Shown in pieces: positions 31,255 to 40,485 of a stretch of DNA of 57,170 nt. Source of the DNA: Nonomuraea sp. SBT364 (GTDB lineage: Bacteria; Actinomycetota; Actinomycetes; Streptosporangiales; Streptosporangiaceae); the NCBI RefSeq assembly GCF_001083785.1, contig NZ_LAVL01000043.1, positions 1 through 57,170 on the forward strand, in the 5' to 3' direction. The first letter of the stretch is position 1. Each line of letters begins with the position of its first letter. Under the pieces are notes generated by a model that was not told the DNA's origin, made no database searches, and saw nothing but the letters and a program-made list of their open reading frames with translations. A program made the translations under genes and the position numbers.

Positions 31255-33579
31255 ATGACTCACCCCCTCAGCCGGCGGTCAACCCTGCTGGGTGCCGCGG
31301 CCGTGGCCGGCCTCACCCTGTGGGACAGACCGGCCGAGGCGGTCGGCAGCGCCGCGTTCGACGCCGCCCGTGAGCGGTGGGTGAGCCTGCTGGCCGGCGG
31401 GACGTACGACACCGCCTACGCCGACAAGACACGCGCGGTCGAGGGCTCGGCCAACGCGGTGCTGCGCAAGCTGAAGCCCACCGCCCGCCGCCCGAGCCTG
31501 TGGCCCGACCTGCCGCTGGGCGACCCGCGGACGGGCAACTTCAACCGCGCCTACAACCGCATGCGCACCCTGGCGCTGGGCTGGGCCACGCCGGGCACCG
31601 CCATGCACCATGACCGGCAGGTCGCCGGGACCGTGGTGAAGGCACTGGACTTCCTGTACGAGCACGCCTACCACGAGAGGCTCGACCCGCGGGGCAGCAA
31701 CTGGTTCTGGTGGGAGATCGGCGTCCCCCGCTCGCTGACCGACACCTGCGCCCTGATGTACGACGGTCTGCCCCGGGACCGGCTCGACCGCTGGCTGCGC
31801 CCGTTGCGCCGCTGGTGCCCCGACCCGGAGCGCCGCGTCAGTCACCCCGGCGTGGTCGAGACCGGCGCCAACCGGGCGAGCAAGGCCATGGCGGTGGCGA
31901 TGCGCGGAGTGCTGACCCACGACGCGCGCCTCGTCAAGCGGGCCAAGAACGCGGTCTCCGACCTGCTGCGGCGCACCGCGGGGCCGGGCGACGGCTTCTA
32001 CCGTGACGGTTCGTTCATCCAGCACGACGTGTACCCCTACACCGGCAGCTACGGCGTGGACTACCTGGAGAGCGTGGCCAAGCTGATCGCCATGCTGTCG
32101 CGGTCACCGTGGGAGATCCCCGACATCGGGAACGTCTACGACATCGTGGACCGCTCCTTCGTGCCGTTCATCTTCGACGGGCTGATGATGGACTGCGTAC
32201 GCGGCCGGTCCATCTCGCGTCAGGGCCACCGCGACCACCACTCGGGGCAGAAGGCCGTGGAGGCCATCCTCACCCTGCTGGAGGCGGCGCCCGAGCGCCA
32301 TGCCCGGCGCTGGCGACCGCTGGTGAAAGGCTGGCTCACCCGCAACCAGGCCGTCCCCTACGACACGCTCGCGCCGCTGGCGAGCATCGCGAAGGCGCGG
32401 GCCCTGCTGGCGGACCCGTCGGTGCCGGTCGGCCCGCGCACCACGGGCACGTACGTCTTCGCCGACATGGACCGGATCGTGCACCGCCGTCCCACCTGGG
32501 CCTTCGCGATCGCGATGAGCTCGGAGCGCATCGGCGCGGCCGAGGCCATGAACCGGGAGAACCTGCACGGGTGGTACACCGGCGACGGCATGACCTACCT
32601 CTACACCGACGACCTCACCCACTGGAACGACGACCTGTGGCCCACGATCGACCCGTACCGGCTGCCGGGCACGACGGTCGACACCCGCAGGCGCGCCGAT
32701 CTCCGGCACGGCAGGCGCCGCCTGCCCCCCACCCCGTGGGCCGGCGGCGTGGCGCTCGACGGCGAGTACGGCGCGGCGGCCATGAAGCTGATCGGCGACG
32801 GCTCCTCGCTGCGGGCCAAGAAGGCGTGGTTCCTGCTCGACGACGCGGTCGTCGCGCTCGGCACCGGCATCGCCGCCTCCGACGGCCGCCGCGTCGAGAC
32901 CGTCGTCGAGAACCGCAACACCAACACCTGGCACCCGCCGCTGACCCGGGGCGACGGCTGGTTCCATCTGTCCGGGGTGGCCGGCTACGCGCTGCTCGAC
33001 GGCGCCGACGCGAAGGTGATCCGCAAGGAGCGCACCGGCCGCTGGCGGGACATCGACAAGGGCGCCACCACTGGAGGCGACGACACCCCCGTCAGCAGGC
33101 ACTACACGACGATCCTCATCGACCACGGCGTCGACCCGCGCAGGGCGCGCTACGCCTACGCCGTGCTGCCCGGCGCCTGCGTCGCGCAGACCGCCGCCTA
33201 CCTCGGGCGGATCGACGTCCTGGCCAACTCCGGGACGGTGCAGGCGATCTCCCGCGACGACCTGCTCGCCGCCGTCTTCTGGCGGGCGGGGACCGTCGAG
33301 ACCGCGTTCGGCCCCCTCACCGCCGACGGCCCCTGCGCGCTGCTGATGCGCCGCGACGACGAGCAGGTACGGCTCGCGGTCTCCGATCCGTCCAGGACCG
33401 CCGACGAGGTGAGGATCACGCTGCCCTGGGCGGTGAAGTCGGTCAAGGCGAACGACCGCGGCGTGCGCCGGAGCAAGAAGTCGGTCAAGGTGGAGGTCGG
33501 CGGCAGCCGGGGTCACGCCCGCACCGCGCTGGTGCGTCTGAACCGCGAAGGCAGAACCACGCGACCTGACAACTCCTGA
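31255..33579 (+). CDS. Secreted polysaccharide lyase family 8 (hyaluronate/chondroitin/xanthan-type)
   Basis: 774 aa. A Tat-like leader (SRRSTLLGAAAVAGL) is followed by the alpha-toroid domain. The PL8 triad is present at the usual spacing: Asn206 in TGANRASK, His257 in SFIQHDVYPY and Tyr266 in TGSYGV. The central beta-sandwich has MNRENLHGWYTGDGM and TVDTRRR and the C-terminal sandwich completes the family length. It cuts uronic-acid polymers by beta-elimination outside the cell. Which polymer is not readable. It starts at ATG 31255 with GAAAGG before it and is divergent from the AfsR-like gene. Confidence 0.93.
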   Translation: MTHPLSRRSTLLGAAAVAGLTLWDRPAEAVGSAAFDAARERWVSLLAGGTYDTAYADKTRAVEGSANAVLRKLKPTARRPSLWPDLPLGDPRTGNFNRAYNRMRTLALGWATPGTAMHHDRQVAGTVVKALDFLYEHAYHERLDPRGSNWFWWEIGVPRSLTDTCALMYDGLPRDRLDRWLRPLRRWCPDPERRVSHPGVVETGANRASKAMAVAMRGVLTHDARLVKRAKNAVSDLLRRTAGPGDGFYRDGSFIQHDVYPYTGSYGVDYLESVAKLIAMLSRSPWEIPDIGNVYDIVDRSFVPFIFDGLMMDCVRGRSISRQGHRDHHSGQKAVEAILTLLEAAPERHARRWRPLVKGWLTRNQAVPYDTLAPLASIAKARALLADPSVPVGPRTTGTYVFADMDRIVHRRPTWAFAIAMSSERIGAAEAMNRENLHGWYTGDGMTYLYTDDLTHWNDDLWPTIDPYRLPGTTVDTRRRADLRHGRRRLPPTPWAGGVALDGEYGAAAMKLIGDGSSLRAKKAWFLLDDAVVALGTGIAASDGRRVETVVENRNTNTWHPPLTRGDGWFHLSGVAGYALLDGADAKVIRKERTGRWRDIDKGATTGGDDTPVSRHYTTILIDHGVDPRRARYAYAVLPGACVAQTAAYLGRIDVLANSGTVQAISRDDLLAAVFWRAGTVETAFGPLTADGPCALLMRRDDEQVRLAVSDPSRTADEVRITLPWAVKSVKANDRGVRRSKKSVKVEVGGSRGHARTALVRLNREGRTTRPDNS

Positions 33580-33666
33580 CAGATCAGGCGGAACCGGACG
33601 TGCGGTGGCGGGGTTGTGCCATCCTTGATCGACAGCCGCGTCCCGGCCGGGAGGAAACGGGCCACC

Positions 33667-34647
33667 ATGACCACCGTGTCCTTGATCGTGCCCTGCTACA
33701 ACGCCACCAAGACACTGCGCCTGTGCCTGGAGGCCGTGCTGGCGCAGACCCGGCTGCCCGACGAGATCGTCGTGGTCGACGACGCCAGCACCGACGGCTC
33801 GGCCGAGCTCGCCGAGGAACTCGGCTGCCGGGTCGTGCGGATGCCGGCCAACCGCGGCGTGTCCGCCGCCCGCAACACCGGCGCCGACGCCACCACCGGC
33901 GACGTCATCTTCTACCTCGACTCCGACGTGGCGCTGCGGCCCGACGCCGTCGCGAACGCCCTGGCGATCCTCGACGGCGACCCCGAGGTGGGCTGCGTGC
34001 ACGGCGTCTACGACACCGAGCCGCTCATCGACGACGGCCCCGCCGAGTGGTACCGCATCCTGCACGCCGTGCACTGGCGGCGCCGGCACCTCGGCGAGGT
34101 CAACAGCGTCGTGTTCGCGCTGGCCGCCATCCGCCGCGACGTCCTGCGCGGCGCCGGCCGCTTCGACGAGAGCCTGCGCGACTGCGAGGACGTCGAATAC
34201 AGCAGCCGCCTGGCCGTCCGCAGCCGCATCGTGCTCACCGACAGCGTGGTCGGCCGCCACGACGACGGCAGCCGCCTGCTGCCGATCCTCGGCGAGCAGT
34301 GGCGCCGCGCCCTGCCGCTCATCCCGCTCGCCCTGGCCACCAGCCGGCGCGGCGCCGCCAAGCCCGAGCACGCCAACCGGCCCACCGGCATCCTGGCCTG
34401 CGCGCTCGCGCTGGCGTGCCTGCCGCTCGGCCTGCTGTCCCCCGCGCTGCTCGCCGTCCCCGCCGCGCCGGTGGCCGGGTTCGTGCTGGCCGACCTGGAG
34501 CTGGTCCGGTTTGTGCGGCGCCGGCGCGGCCCGGCGTTCACCGCCTACTTCATGGGCGTGCACCTGGCCGTGCACGTGGTGCTCGTGACCGGGCTGGCCG
34601 TCGGTTCGCTGCGGATACTGCCCGGGATCAGGAAGAGGTACGCGTGA
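33667..34647 (+). CDS. GT2 glycosyltransferase with C-terminal membrane segments
   Basis: 326 aa. Starts MTTVSLIVPCYNATKTL, then the GT-A motifs IVVVDDASTDGS, NRGVSAARNTG and FYLDSDVAL (DxD) and DESLRDCEDVEYSSRL. The last 90 residues are two or three hydrophobic helices. The start is ATG 33667 with GGAGGAAA upstream. It is convergent with the GT4 gene of the glycan operon, overlapping by 20 bases. It may add to the same glycan but is not in the operon. Confidence 0.9.
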   Translation: MTTVSLIVPCYNATKTLRLCLEAVLAQTRLPDEIVVVDDASTDGSAELAEELGCRVVRMPANRGVSAARNTGADATTGDVIFYLDSDVALRPDAVANALAILDGDPEVGCVHGVYDTEPLIDDGPAEWYRILHAVHWRRRHLGEVNSVVFALAAIRRDVLRGAGRFDESLRDCEDVEYSSRLAVRSRIVLTDSVVGRHDDGSRLLPILGEQWRRALPLIPLALATSRRGAAKPEHANRPTGILACALALACLPLGLLSPALLAVPAAPVAGFVLADLELVRFVRRRRGPAFTAYFMGVHLAVHVVLVTGLAVGSLRILPGIRKRYA

Positions 34648-35878
34648 GCCGCCCCAGCGCGGCCTCGTAGCACGCGGCCGTCTCACGGGCCGCCCGCTCC
34701 CAGCTCAGCCCCTCGCTCACCAGCCGCCGGCCGCGTTCGGCCAGCTCCGCGCTCAGCCCCGGGTCGGTCATGACCTCCAGTACGCCCCGCGCGATGTCGC
34801 CGGGATCGCCGGCCCGGACGAAACGCGACGCCGGTTCGGCCGGATCGCCCAGGAAGATCCGCGAGAAGCCGTCGCCCAGCACCACCGGCCGGTCCAGCGC
34901 CATGGCCTCGGTCGCCACCAGGCCGAACGGCTCGAACAGCGACGGGAAGACGCACGCGTCGGCCATCGCGTAGAACTCCAGCAGCTCCCGCCCCGCGACG
35001 AACCGCCCGGGGGCCAGCACCCGTCCCGTCTGCCCCGACGCGGCGGCGATCCGCTCGACGCCCGCCACGTCTCCCTCGCCCACCAGCACCAGGCGCACCC
35101 CCGGCAGCCCGGCGGCGATCTCCGGCAGCGCGTCCAGCAACTGGTAGACGCCCTTCTGCCGCTCGATCCGGCCGACGAACAGCAGCGCCGGTTCGTCCGC
35201 CGCGATCCCGAGCCGCGCCCGCAGGCCGGCCGCCGCGACGTCGAGTTCCGCCCGGTCGAAGCCGGGGTCCGCGAGCACGTGCTCGAAGGTGCCCCCCAGC
35301 GGCACCACGTCGATCGGCGTGCGGGTCCACCCGGCCGCCACGAGCTGGTCGCGCACCTCGGGCGTGGCCACGACCACCCGGCGGGAGATCCGTGCCAGCC
35401 ACCGTTCCAGCGCCGCGAACATCCCCAGCGGATCGGGGATGCTGCGCTGCTCGGCGACCCCGTACTCGGTCGTGTGGACGTGCAGGACGACCGGCAGCCG
35501 CAGCGCGTAGTGGCACAGCAGCGCCGCCAGGAAGTTCGTCGAGTCGTGCACCGCCACCAGGTCGGGGCGCGCCGAGCGGCGCAGCCGCAGGAAGTAGCGC
35601 CAGTTGCTCGCCACCACGGTCAGCGCCAGCAGCAGGAACTCCACCCCCTTGGTGCGGTTGAGCCGGCGACGGCGGCCGATCGCGCCCAGGAGCCTGCCGA
35701 GCGGCCGGTGGACCGTGATGCCCGGCAGCCGCTCCTCGACCGGCTGACGGCCGTCGTTCAGGGTGAAGACGGCCAGCCGGTGCTCGCGCGCCAGGTAGGG
35801 AGTGATCAGCTCGGCGTAGCGGCCCAGCCCCGCGGTGATGTTGGGCGGGAACTGGTTGACGATGTAGGCGATCCTCAT
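34628..35878 (-). CDS. GT4-family glycosyltransferase (glycogen-synthase-like)
   Basis: 416 aa. GT-B fold. MRIAYIVNQFPPNITAGLGR is a typical GT4 start; the C-terminal part has LLFVGRIERQKGVYQLLDAL and PSLFEPFGLVATEAMAL (the ExxGL-type donor site). It transfers a nucleotide sugar. ATG 35878 overlaps the flippase stop by four bases. It is the last gene of the seven-gene operon. Donor and acceptor are unknown. Confidence 0.93.
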   Translation of the reverse strand: MRIAYIVNQFPPNITAGLGRYAELITPYLAREHRLAVFTLNDGRQPVEERLPGITVHRPLGRLLGAIGRRRRLNRTKGVEFLLLALTVVASNWRYFLRLRRSARPDLVAVHDSTNFLAALLCHYALRLPVVLHVHTTEYGVAEQRSIPDPLGMFAALERWLARISRRVVVATPEVRDQLVAAGWTRTPIDVVPLGGTFEHVLADPGFDRAELDVAAAGLRARLGIAADEPALLFVGRIERQKGVYQLLDALPEIAAGLPGVRLVLVGEGDVAGVERIAAASGQTGRVLAPGRFVAGRELLEFYAMADACVFPSLFEPFGLVATEAMALDRPVVLGDGFSRIFLGDPAEPASRFVRAGDPGDIARGVLEVMTDPGLSAELAERGRRLVSEGLSWERAARETAACYEAALGRLTRTSS

Positions 35879-37143
35879 CGTTCGGCCTCCAGGCGACGGT
35901 ACAGCCGCGCGGCGGCGACGCCCACGACGGCCACGAGGATGACATTGGACAGGGCGAACGCCAGCAGCCCGCCGGCCAGCCCCCACCAGGCGATGCACGC
36001 CACCTGGACGGCCAGCGCCGCCGGCGAGCCGGCCAGCAGGCACGCGATGAGCACCCGCGCGCCGCGTACGCCGTCCATCGACAGGGCGACGGAGTAGAGG
36101 TTGAACACCGTGTGCGCGCCGATCCCGGCGGCCGACAGCGCCATGAGCTCCACCGCGTACGGGTACTCGCCGCCTATCAGCAGGAAGAACACCGTGCTCG
36201 CGGCGAACGCGAACACCGCCGTGGCCACGGCGACCGCCGGGGCGATCCGGGCGATGCGCCGCATCACGGCTGGTTTGTCGCTGGTGGCCAGCGCGGGCAG
36301 CAGCACCAGGCCGATCCCGTCGGTGAACACGACTCCGAGCAGCCGCTTGGGGAAGCCGTTGTAGACGGAGTACACGCCGACGTCCGCCGGGGCCGCCCAG
36401 TGGTTGAGGAAGATCACGTCCACGCCGAACAGCACCGAGGTGAGCACGGCGATGGCCGTCACGTACGCGCCGTGCCGGTACAGCGACCTGGCCAGCGACG
36501 CCGACCACAGGCGCGGCGTCACCCCGGCGGCGGCCACGGCGACCGCCGCCAGGAGCAGGTTGGTGGCGATCAGCGCGACCAGGTACGGCTCGGCGTCCCG
36601 TACGCCGAGCACCAGCAGGCAGTAGCCGGCGGCCGCCAGGTAGACGGCCGCCACGCCGAGCTTCAGCCACGCCACGAACGCGTAGCGGGCCAGCCCGCGC
36701 AGGAAGCTCTCGGTGAGCTGGTTGAGCGTCATCGACAGGGCCAGCGCCAGCGCGAATCCGAGCGTGCGGGCGTCCACCCCGAGCAGCCCGGTCAGCAGCG
36801 GCGCGGCCAGCAGGCCCGCCACCGCCAGCAGGGCGCTCAGCGCCAGCGTCGCCAGCAGCGCGGTGGTGACCAGCGCGGGCCGCTCGGCCGGGTCGGCGCG
36901 GGGCAGTTCCTGCAGCATGACGTAGTGCAGGCTGGTCAGCATGCAGACGGTGACGATCAGCGCGATCGTCAGCACCACGGTGAAGTGGCCGAACGCGGCG
37001 GCCCCGGCTCCCCGGGCGATGACGAGCGTGGTGGCCGCGGCCGTCCCGCTGGCCAGCGTGCTCACCAGTGTCGGGCCCGCCGCCCACCGGTGCCGGTCGA
37101 GCAGGCGGGCCACCCGGCCGAGCGGGCGGGTCAGCTCCCGCAC
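35875..37143 (-). CDS. Polysaccharide flippase (Wzx/MATE-like) membrane protein
   Basis: About 422 aa with 12 or so transmembrane helices and the usual small-residue, Gly/Ala-rich helices of oligosaccharide flippases (LVSTLASGTAAATTLVIARG; AFVAWLKLGVAAVYLAAAGY). It should move a lipid-linked glycan across the membrane. The start is GTG 37143, as VRELTRPLGRVARLLDRHRW begins the first positively charged N-terminus; it overlaps the nucleotidyltransferase gene by 13 bases. It is coupled to GT4 (ATGA). Its partner is probably the glycan made by the operon. Confidence 0.85.
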   Translation of the reverse strand: MRELTRPLGRVARLLDRHRWAAGPTLVSTLASGTAAATTLVIARGAGAAAFGHFTVVLTIALIVTVCMLTSLHYVMLQELPRADPAERPALVTTALLATLALSALLAVAGLLAAPLLTGLLGVDARTLGFALALALSMTLNQLTESFLRGLARYAFVAWLKLGVAAVYLAAAGYCLLVLGVRDAEPYLVALIATNLLLAAVAVAAAGVTPRLWSASLARSLYRHGAYVTAIAVLTSVLFGVDVIFLNHWAAPADVGVYSVYNGFPKRLLGVVFTDGIGLVLLPALATSDKPAVMRRIARIAPAVAVATAVFAFAASTVFFLLIGGEYPYAVELMALSAAGIGAHTVFNLYSVALSMDGVRGARVLIACLLAGSPAALAVQVACIAWWGLAGGLLAFALSNVILVAVVGVAAARLYRRLEAER

Positions 37144-37883
37144 CGCTCGTAGGCCCGGCGGGCGAACTCCAGGTCGGCGGGCGTGTTGATGCCCCGCGCC
37201 TCGTCCGGGTCCGCCACCGGCACCACCCGCACCGGCCAGTCCAGGGTCTGCGCCAGATGCGGCAGGAACGGCAGGAAGTTCACCTCGCCGGTGGCCGCGC
37301 CGAGACCCGCCCCGGCCGCGTAGCGCGCCCACTCCCCCTCCAGCCCGGCGGTGGCCAGGCAGAACACGCCGATGTCGCTCAGCCCGCCCGGGCGGCACGG
37401 CTCACCCTCGCGCGACATGCGCACCCGCGTCAGCCCGCCGGGCCCGAACTCGTACTCCACGTACGGGTCCGCCATCGCCACCAGCGGAAGCGTCAGGCCC
37501 GGCCCGGTGTGGGCGTCGGCGACGGCGCGGACGGTGCCCGGCGACAGGTTCGCCTGGTCGCCCCACACGACGAGGATCGCCTCGTGGCCGCGCCAGTGCG
37601 GCGCCGCGCCGAAGATCGCGTCGCCCATGCCGGTCGGCTCGCGCTGCACGCTCACCGACACCTCGCCGGCGGCGAGCTCGGCGGCGGCCAGCTCCCGGAA
37701 CGGTCCTTCCCCCTCGGGGGAGAGCACCACGTGGACGTGCTCCACGCTCGGCCGCAGCCGCCGGTGGAGCAGGTGCCAGACGGTGACGCCGTCCGCGACC
37801 TCGATCATGATCTTGGGAACGGCGTGGCCCAGCCGGGTCCCCCGGCCGGCCGCCGGGATCACCGCGCAGATCCGGTCACCCAC
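37131..37883 (-). CDS. Sugar-phosphate nucleotidyltransferase (NTP_transferase/MobA-like)
   Basis: 250 aa. Starts GDRICAVIPAAGRGTRLG, the GxGTR motif of nucleotidyltransferases, then WGDQANLSP with the metal Asp, and TGEVNFLPFL. It activates a sugar- or other phosphate with an NTP. GTG 37883 has GGAGG eight bases upstream. It overlaps the HAD gene by eight bases. The presence of a HAD phosphatase and CofD-like protein beside it suggests that the activated molecule may not be a simple hexose. Confidence 0.85.
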   Translation of the reverse strand: MGDRICAVIPAAGRGTRLGHAVPKIMIEVADGVTVWHLLHRRLRPSVEHVHVVLSPEGEGPFRELAAAELAAGEVSVSVQREPTGMGDAIFGAAPHWRGHEAILVVWGDQANLSPGTVRAVADAHTGPGLTLPLVAMADPYVEYEFGPGGLTRVRMSREGEPCRPGGLSDIGVFCLATAGLEGEWARYAAGAGLGAATGEVNFLPFLPHLAQTLDWPVRVVPVADPDEARGINTPADLEFARRAYERCGS

Positions 37884-38547
37884 CGGCGCTCACCTCCTGC
37901 TCGACGACGGACACGAGCTCGTGCAGATCGCGTACGGCCACCGCGCCCGGCAACGGCGCCGTCGTGTGGACGTGCAGTGTGGCCAGCCCGGCGCCGGTCG
38001 CGGACGCCACCCCGTGCGCCGAGTCCTCCACGGCCACCGCGTCGGCCGCGTCCACGCCCCACAGGCGGCAGGCGTGGGCGTAGAACTCCGGATCGGGCTT
38101 GGCCACCGCGACGTCGTCACTGGTCAGCACGTCGCGGAAGTGACGGCGCAGCCCGCCGGCCGCCAGCACGCGCTCGACGGAGCCGCGGCTGCCGCTGGTG
38201 ACCAGGTAGACGGCCCGGCCGCCGCCGGCCAGCGCGCCGAGGAGCCGGTGGGCGCCGGGGAAGACCGCCACCCGGCCCGCCGCCACGTTGTCGCGGTACA
38301 GGCGCTGCTTGCGCCCGGCCAGGGCCGTGGCGAGACCGGGCGCGGCCACCAGCCGGGCGGCCACCTCTGCGGTGCTCGCCCCGGCGTGGTCGGCGTAGCG
38401 GAAGGAGGCCAGCGCGGCGGGCGCGAGCTCGGCGATCGCCTGCCGGAAGGCCGCCTCGTGGGCCGGGCCGGAGTCCACCAGCGTGCCGTCGAGGTCGCAC
38501 AACCAGACCCGCCGCCCGGCGACGGCGGCCCGCAGGGATCCCGTCAC
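37876..38547 (-). CDS. HAD-family phosphatase (beta-phosphoglucomutase-like)
   Basis: 223 aa. Motif I DLDGTLVDSG, motif II VTSGSRG, Lys in AKPDPEFYA and motif IV VEDSAHGV, with a helical cap as in beta-PGM/phosphatase subfamily 1. It dephosphorylates or isomerises a sugar phosphate. GTG 38547 overlaps the CofD-like stop by four bases. Fourth gene of the operon. Confidence 0.9.
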   Translation of the reverse strand: MTGSLRAAVAGRRVWLCDLDGTLVDSGPAHEAAFRQAIAELAPAALASFRYADHAGASTAEVAARLVAAPGLATALAGRKQRLYRDNVAAGRVAVFPGAHRLLGALAGGGRAVYLVTSGSRGSVERVLAAGGLRRHFRDVLTSDDVAVAKPDPEFYAHACRLWGVDAADAVAVEDSAHGVASATGAGLATLHVHTTAPLPGAVAVRDLHELVSVVEQEVSAGG

Positions 38548-39704
38548 CCGGCACGCGCCAGGATCATCTCGGCCCGCACCGCCGCCAGCGCCTCGACCGT
38601 GCGGACGCCGCAGTGCGTCCCCGGCTTGCGCTCGTCCTCCAGGTCCGCCGCCACCCAGCGCACCCCCGCGCGCCCGGCGCGTGGCGGCACCGTCCGGCCG
38701 TGGCACAGCACGTGGGTGATGGTGTCCCGCTCGTTGCCCGGGTCGCCCAGGTACGCCAGGGTGCGGTCGACCAGGTCGGCGGCGCTCAGCCCCTGGCTGT
38801 CGTGGTCGTCGCGGAGGTTGACGACGAACACCTTGGCCACCGCCCCGCTGCCGTCGATCGCCTCGGCGACGCCCGGCGTCAGGTAGCTGGGCAGCAGCGA
38901 CGAGTGCGGCGTGCCCGGCCCGTACACGATGAGGTCGGTGTCGCGCAGGGCGGCCAGCGCGCGCGGGTTCGGCGTGACGGCGGCGGCCAGCAGCGCCAGC
39001 GCCGGGCCGAGCTCGCTCGCGGGCAGGGCGGTCAGGCCGGCGCGGGCCCGCGCGGTGAGCGGTTCGCGCAGCAGGACCAGGCCGGTGATGGGCTCGGCGT
39101 CCTGCGGGCCGACGATGTCGGCCTCGTCGGCCAGCAGCGTGCCGTCGGCCTTGACCGCCGCCAGGTAGGCGTTCTCGCCGCCGGTCACGTTCTCCAGGGC
39201 GACGGGTGAGCCGAACATCTCGGCGCAGGCGCGCACGGCCGCGTTGAAGTCGCCGCCCAGGCGCAGGTAGGCGCCGGCGAAGACGAGGTTGCCGAGCGCG
39301 CAGTCGGCCAGGTCGAGGCCGCCGGGCCGGGCGGCCAGGCGGGCGGCGAACACCTTCAGATCGCGCACGATCGGCTCAAGGCCGGGCCCGGCCGCCGCCA
39401 CGTCGTCGATCACGCGGCCCAGGTCCGCCGGGGTGGCGCCGCCGGGCAGCCGGTGCTCCAGCAGGTCCAGGCGGGGATCGCCGGCGTCGAGGTGCAGCAG
39501 CAGGTTCTTGCGGAAGTCCGACGGGCCCAGCATGCCCGGCAGGTAGCGGCGCAGCGCCCCGGTGGACAGCCCGTTGTCGTACCCGTTGATCAGCAGGGTG
39601 AGTGCGGCGCCCGGCCGGTCGAGCAGCCCGCGGGCGATGCTGGCGGCGCCCCGGCCACCGCCGAACATGGTGACCCGCCACGGACCCGGTTGCGGACGGC
39701 CCAT
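38544..39704 (-). CDS. CofD/YvcK-like protein (2-phospho-L-lactate transferase family)
   Basis: 386 aa. The N-terminal GGGRGAASIARGLL nucleotide loop, LINGYDNGLSTGALRRYLPG, GPSDFRKNLL and LIVYGPGTPHSSLLPSYL correspond to the same segments in YvcK (GGTG, ADDGGSSGRLR, PPGDIRNCL, YGPGSLYTSIIPNL). CofD transfers a phosphoryl-linked acid to a flavin precursor; YvcK binds UDP-sugars and steers cell-wall synthesis. Here it lies between GT2 and HAD genes of a glycan operon, so a UDP-sugar-binding or phospho-transferase role in that glycan is inferred. ATG 39704 overlaps the GT2 stop by one base. Confidence 0.8.
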   Translation of the reverse strand: MGRPQPGPWRVTMFGGGRGAASIARGLLDRPGAALTLLINGYDNGLSTGALRRYLPGMLGPSDFRKNLLLHLDAGDPRLDLLEHRLPGGATPADLGRVIDDVAAAGPGLEPIVRDLKVFAARLAARPGGLDLADCALGNLVFAGAYLRLGGDFNAAVRACAEMFGSPVALENVTGGENAYLAAVKADGTLLADEADIVGPQDAEPITGLVLLREPLTARARAGLTALPASELGPALALLAAAVTPNPRALAALRDTDLIVYGPGTPHSSLLPSYLTPGVAEAIDGSGAVAKVFVVNLRDDHDSQGLSAADLVDRTLAYLGDPGNERDTITHVLCHGRTVPPRAGRAGVRWVAADLEDERKPGTHCGVRTVEALAAVRAEMILARAG

Positions 39705-40459
39705 CAGCCCTCCTCGGCGGGCATCGGCGCGCGCAGCACGCCACGGCGTAACAGCCAGTGGCGGAAGCCGAGGTAGGTCACGAACAGCGCGCGGTCCAGC
39801 GCGCCGCGCGCGAACCGCCAGCCGCGCCGGCCGCCGCCGCGCGAGCGGTGCCTGATGGGGATCTCCACCCAGGTGTGGCCGAGCTCGGCGATGCGGGCGG
39901 TGATCTCGGTGGAGCAGTTCATGCCGCCCGACTCGAGCGGCACCGAGCGCAGCAGCGGGCCGTGCACCAGCTTGAAGATGGAGTTGAAGTCGCGGAAGCG
40001 GGTGCCGTGCAGCACGTTGCTGACGGCGCCGCTGGCGGCCGACCCCCACCGGTAGGGCAGGCTGTCGGCCTTCTTGACCCGGGCGCCGGAGAACGCCACG
40101 CCGTCGCCCGCCTCTACCCGGGGCAGGAAACGGTCCAGCTCGGCGATCGGGAACTGGCCGTCGGAGTCGAGCAGCACCACCCAGTCCAGGCGGGTGGCGG
40201 CGATCGCGGCCGCGATCGCCGCGCCGGCGCCCCGGTTGCGCCCGAACGTGACGACGACCAGCTCAGGCACGGCCTCGCGCAGGTCCCGCAGGATGGCGCC
40301 GGTCCCGTCGGAGCTCCCGTCGTCGCACACGACGATCTCCCACGCGCCGACCGCCGGATGGCCGCGCAGGTAGTCGCGCCACTCCCGGACGGAGGCCGCG
40401 ATGTTGGCCGCCTCGTTGTAGGCCGGCGCCGCGACCGAGACGTCGATGGTGCGGGGCAA
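39704..40459 (-). CDS. GT2 glycosyltransferase (dolichol-phosphate-mannose-synthase-like)
   Basis: 251 aa. GT-A motifs VSVAAPAYNEAANIAASV, IVVCDDGSSDGT, GRNRGAGAAIAAA and WVVLLDSDGQFP, the pattern of polyprenyl-phosphate sugar transferases. The C-terminal part WRFARGALDRALFVTYLGFR is amphipathic. It probably loads a sugar onto a lipid carrier. The start is TTG 40459: GGAGG (40466-40470) is six bases before it, and no ATG or GTG fits in frame. It lies 26 bases after the membrane protein and overlaps the CofD-like start by one base. Confidence 0.88.
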   Translation of the reverse strand: MPRTIDVSVAAPAYNEAANIAASVREWRDYLRGHPAVGAWEIVVCDDGSSDGTGAILRDLREAVPELVVVTFGRNRGAGAAIAAAIAATRLDWVVLLDSDGQFPIAELDRFLPRVEAGDGVAFSGARVKKADSLPYRWGSAASGAVSNVLHGTRFRDFNSIFKLVHGPLLRSVPLESGGMNCSTEITARIAELGHTWVEIPIRHRSRGGGRRGWRFARGALDRALFVTYLGFRHWLLRRGVLRAPMPAEEG

Positions 40460-40485
40460 GGGTCACCTCCGTGAAGTCGTACGCC

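Noticed and set aside
37131..39704. F420 biosynthesis genes (CofC/CofD)
   Set aside because: The CofD-like protein has YvcK-like motifs and lies among glycosyltransferases; no FbiB/FbiC-like gene is near.
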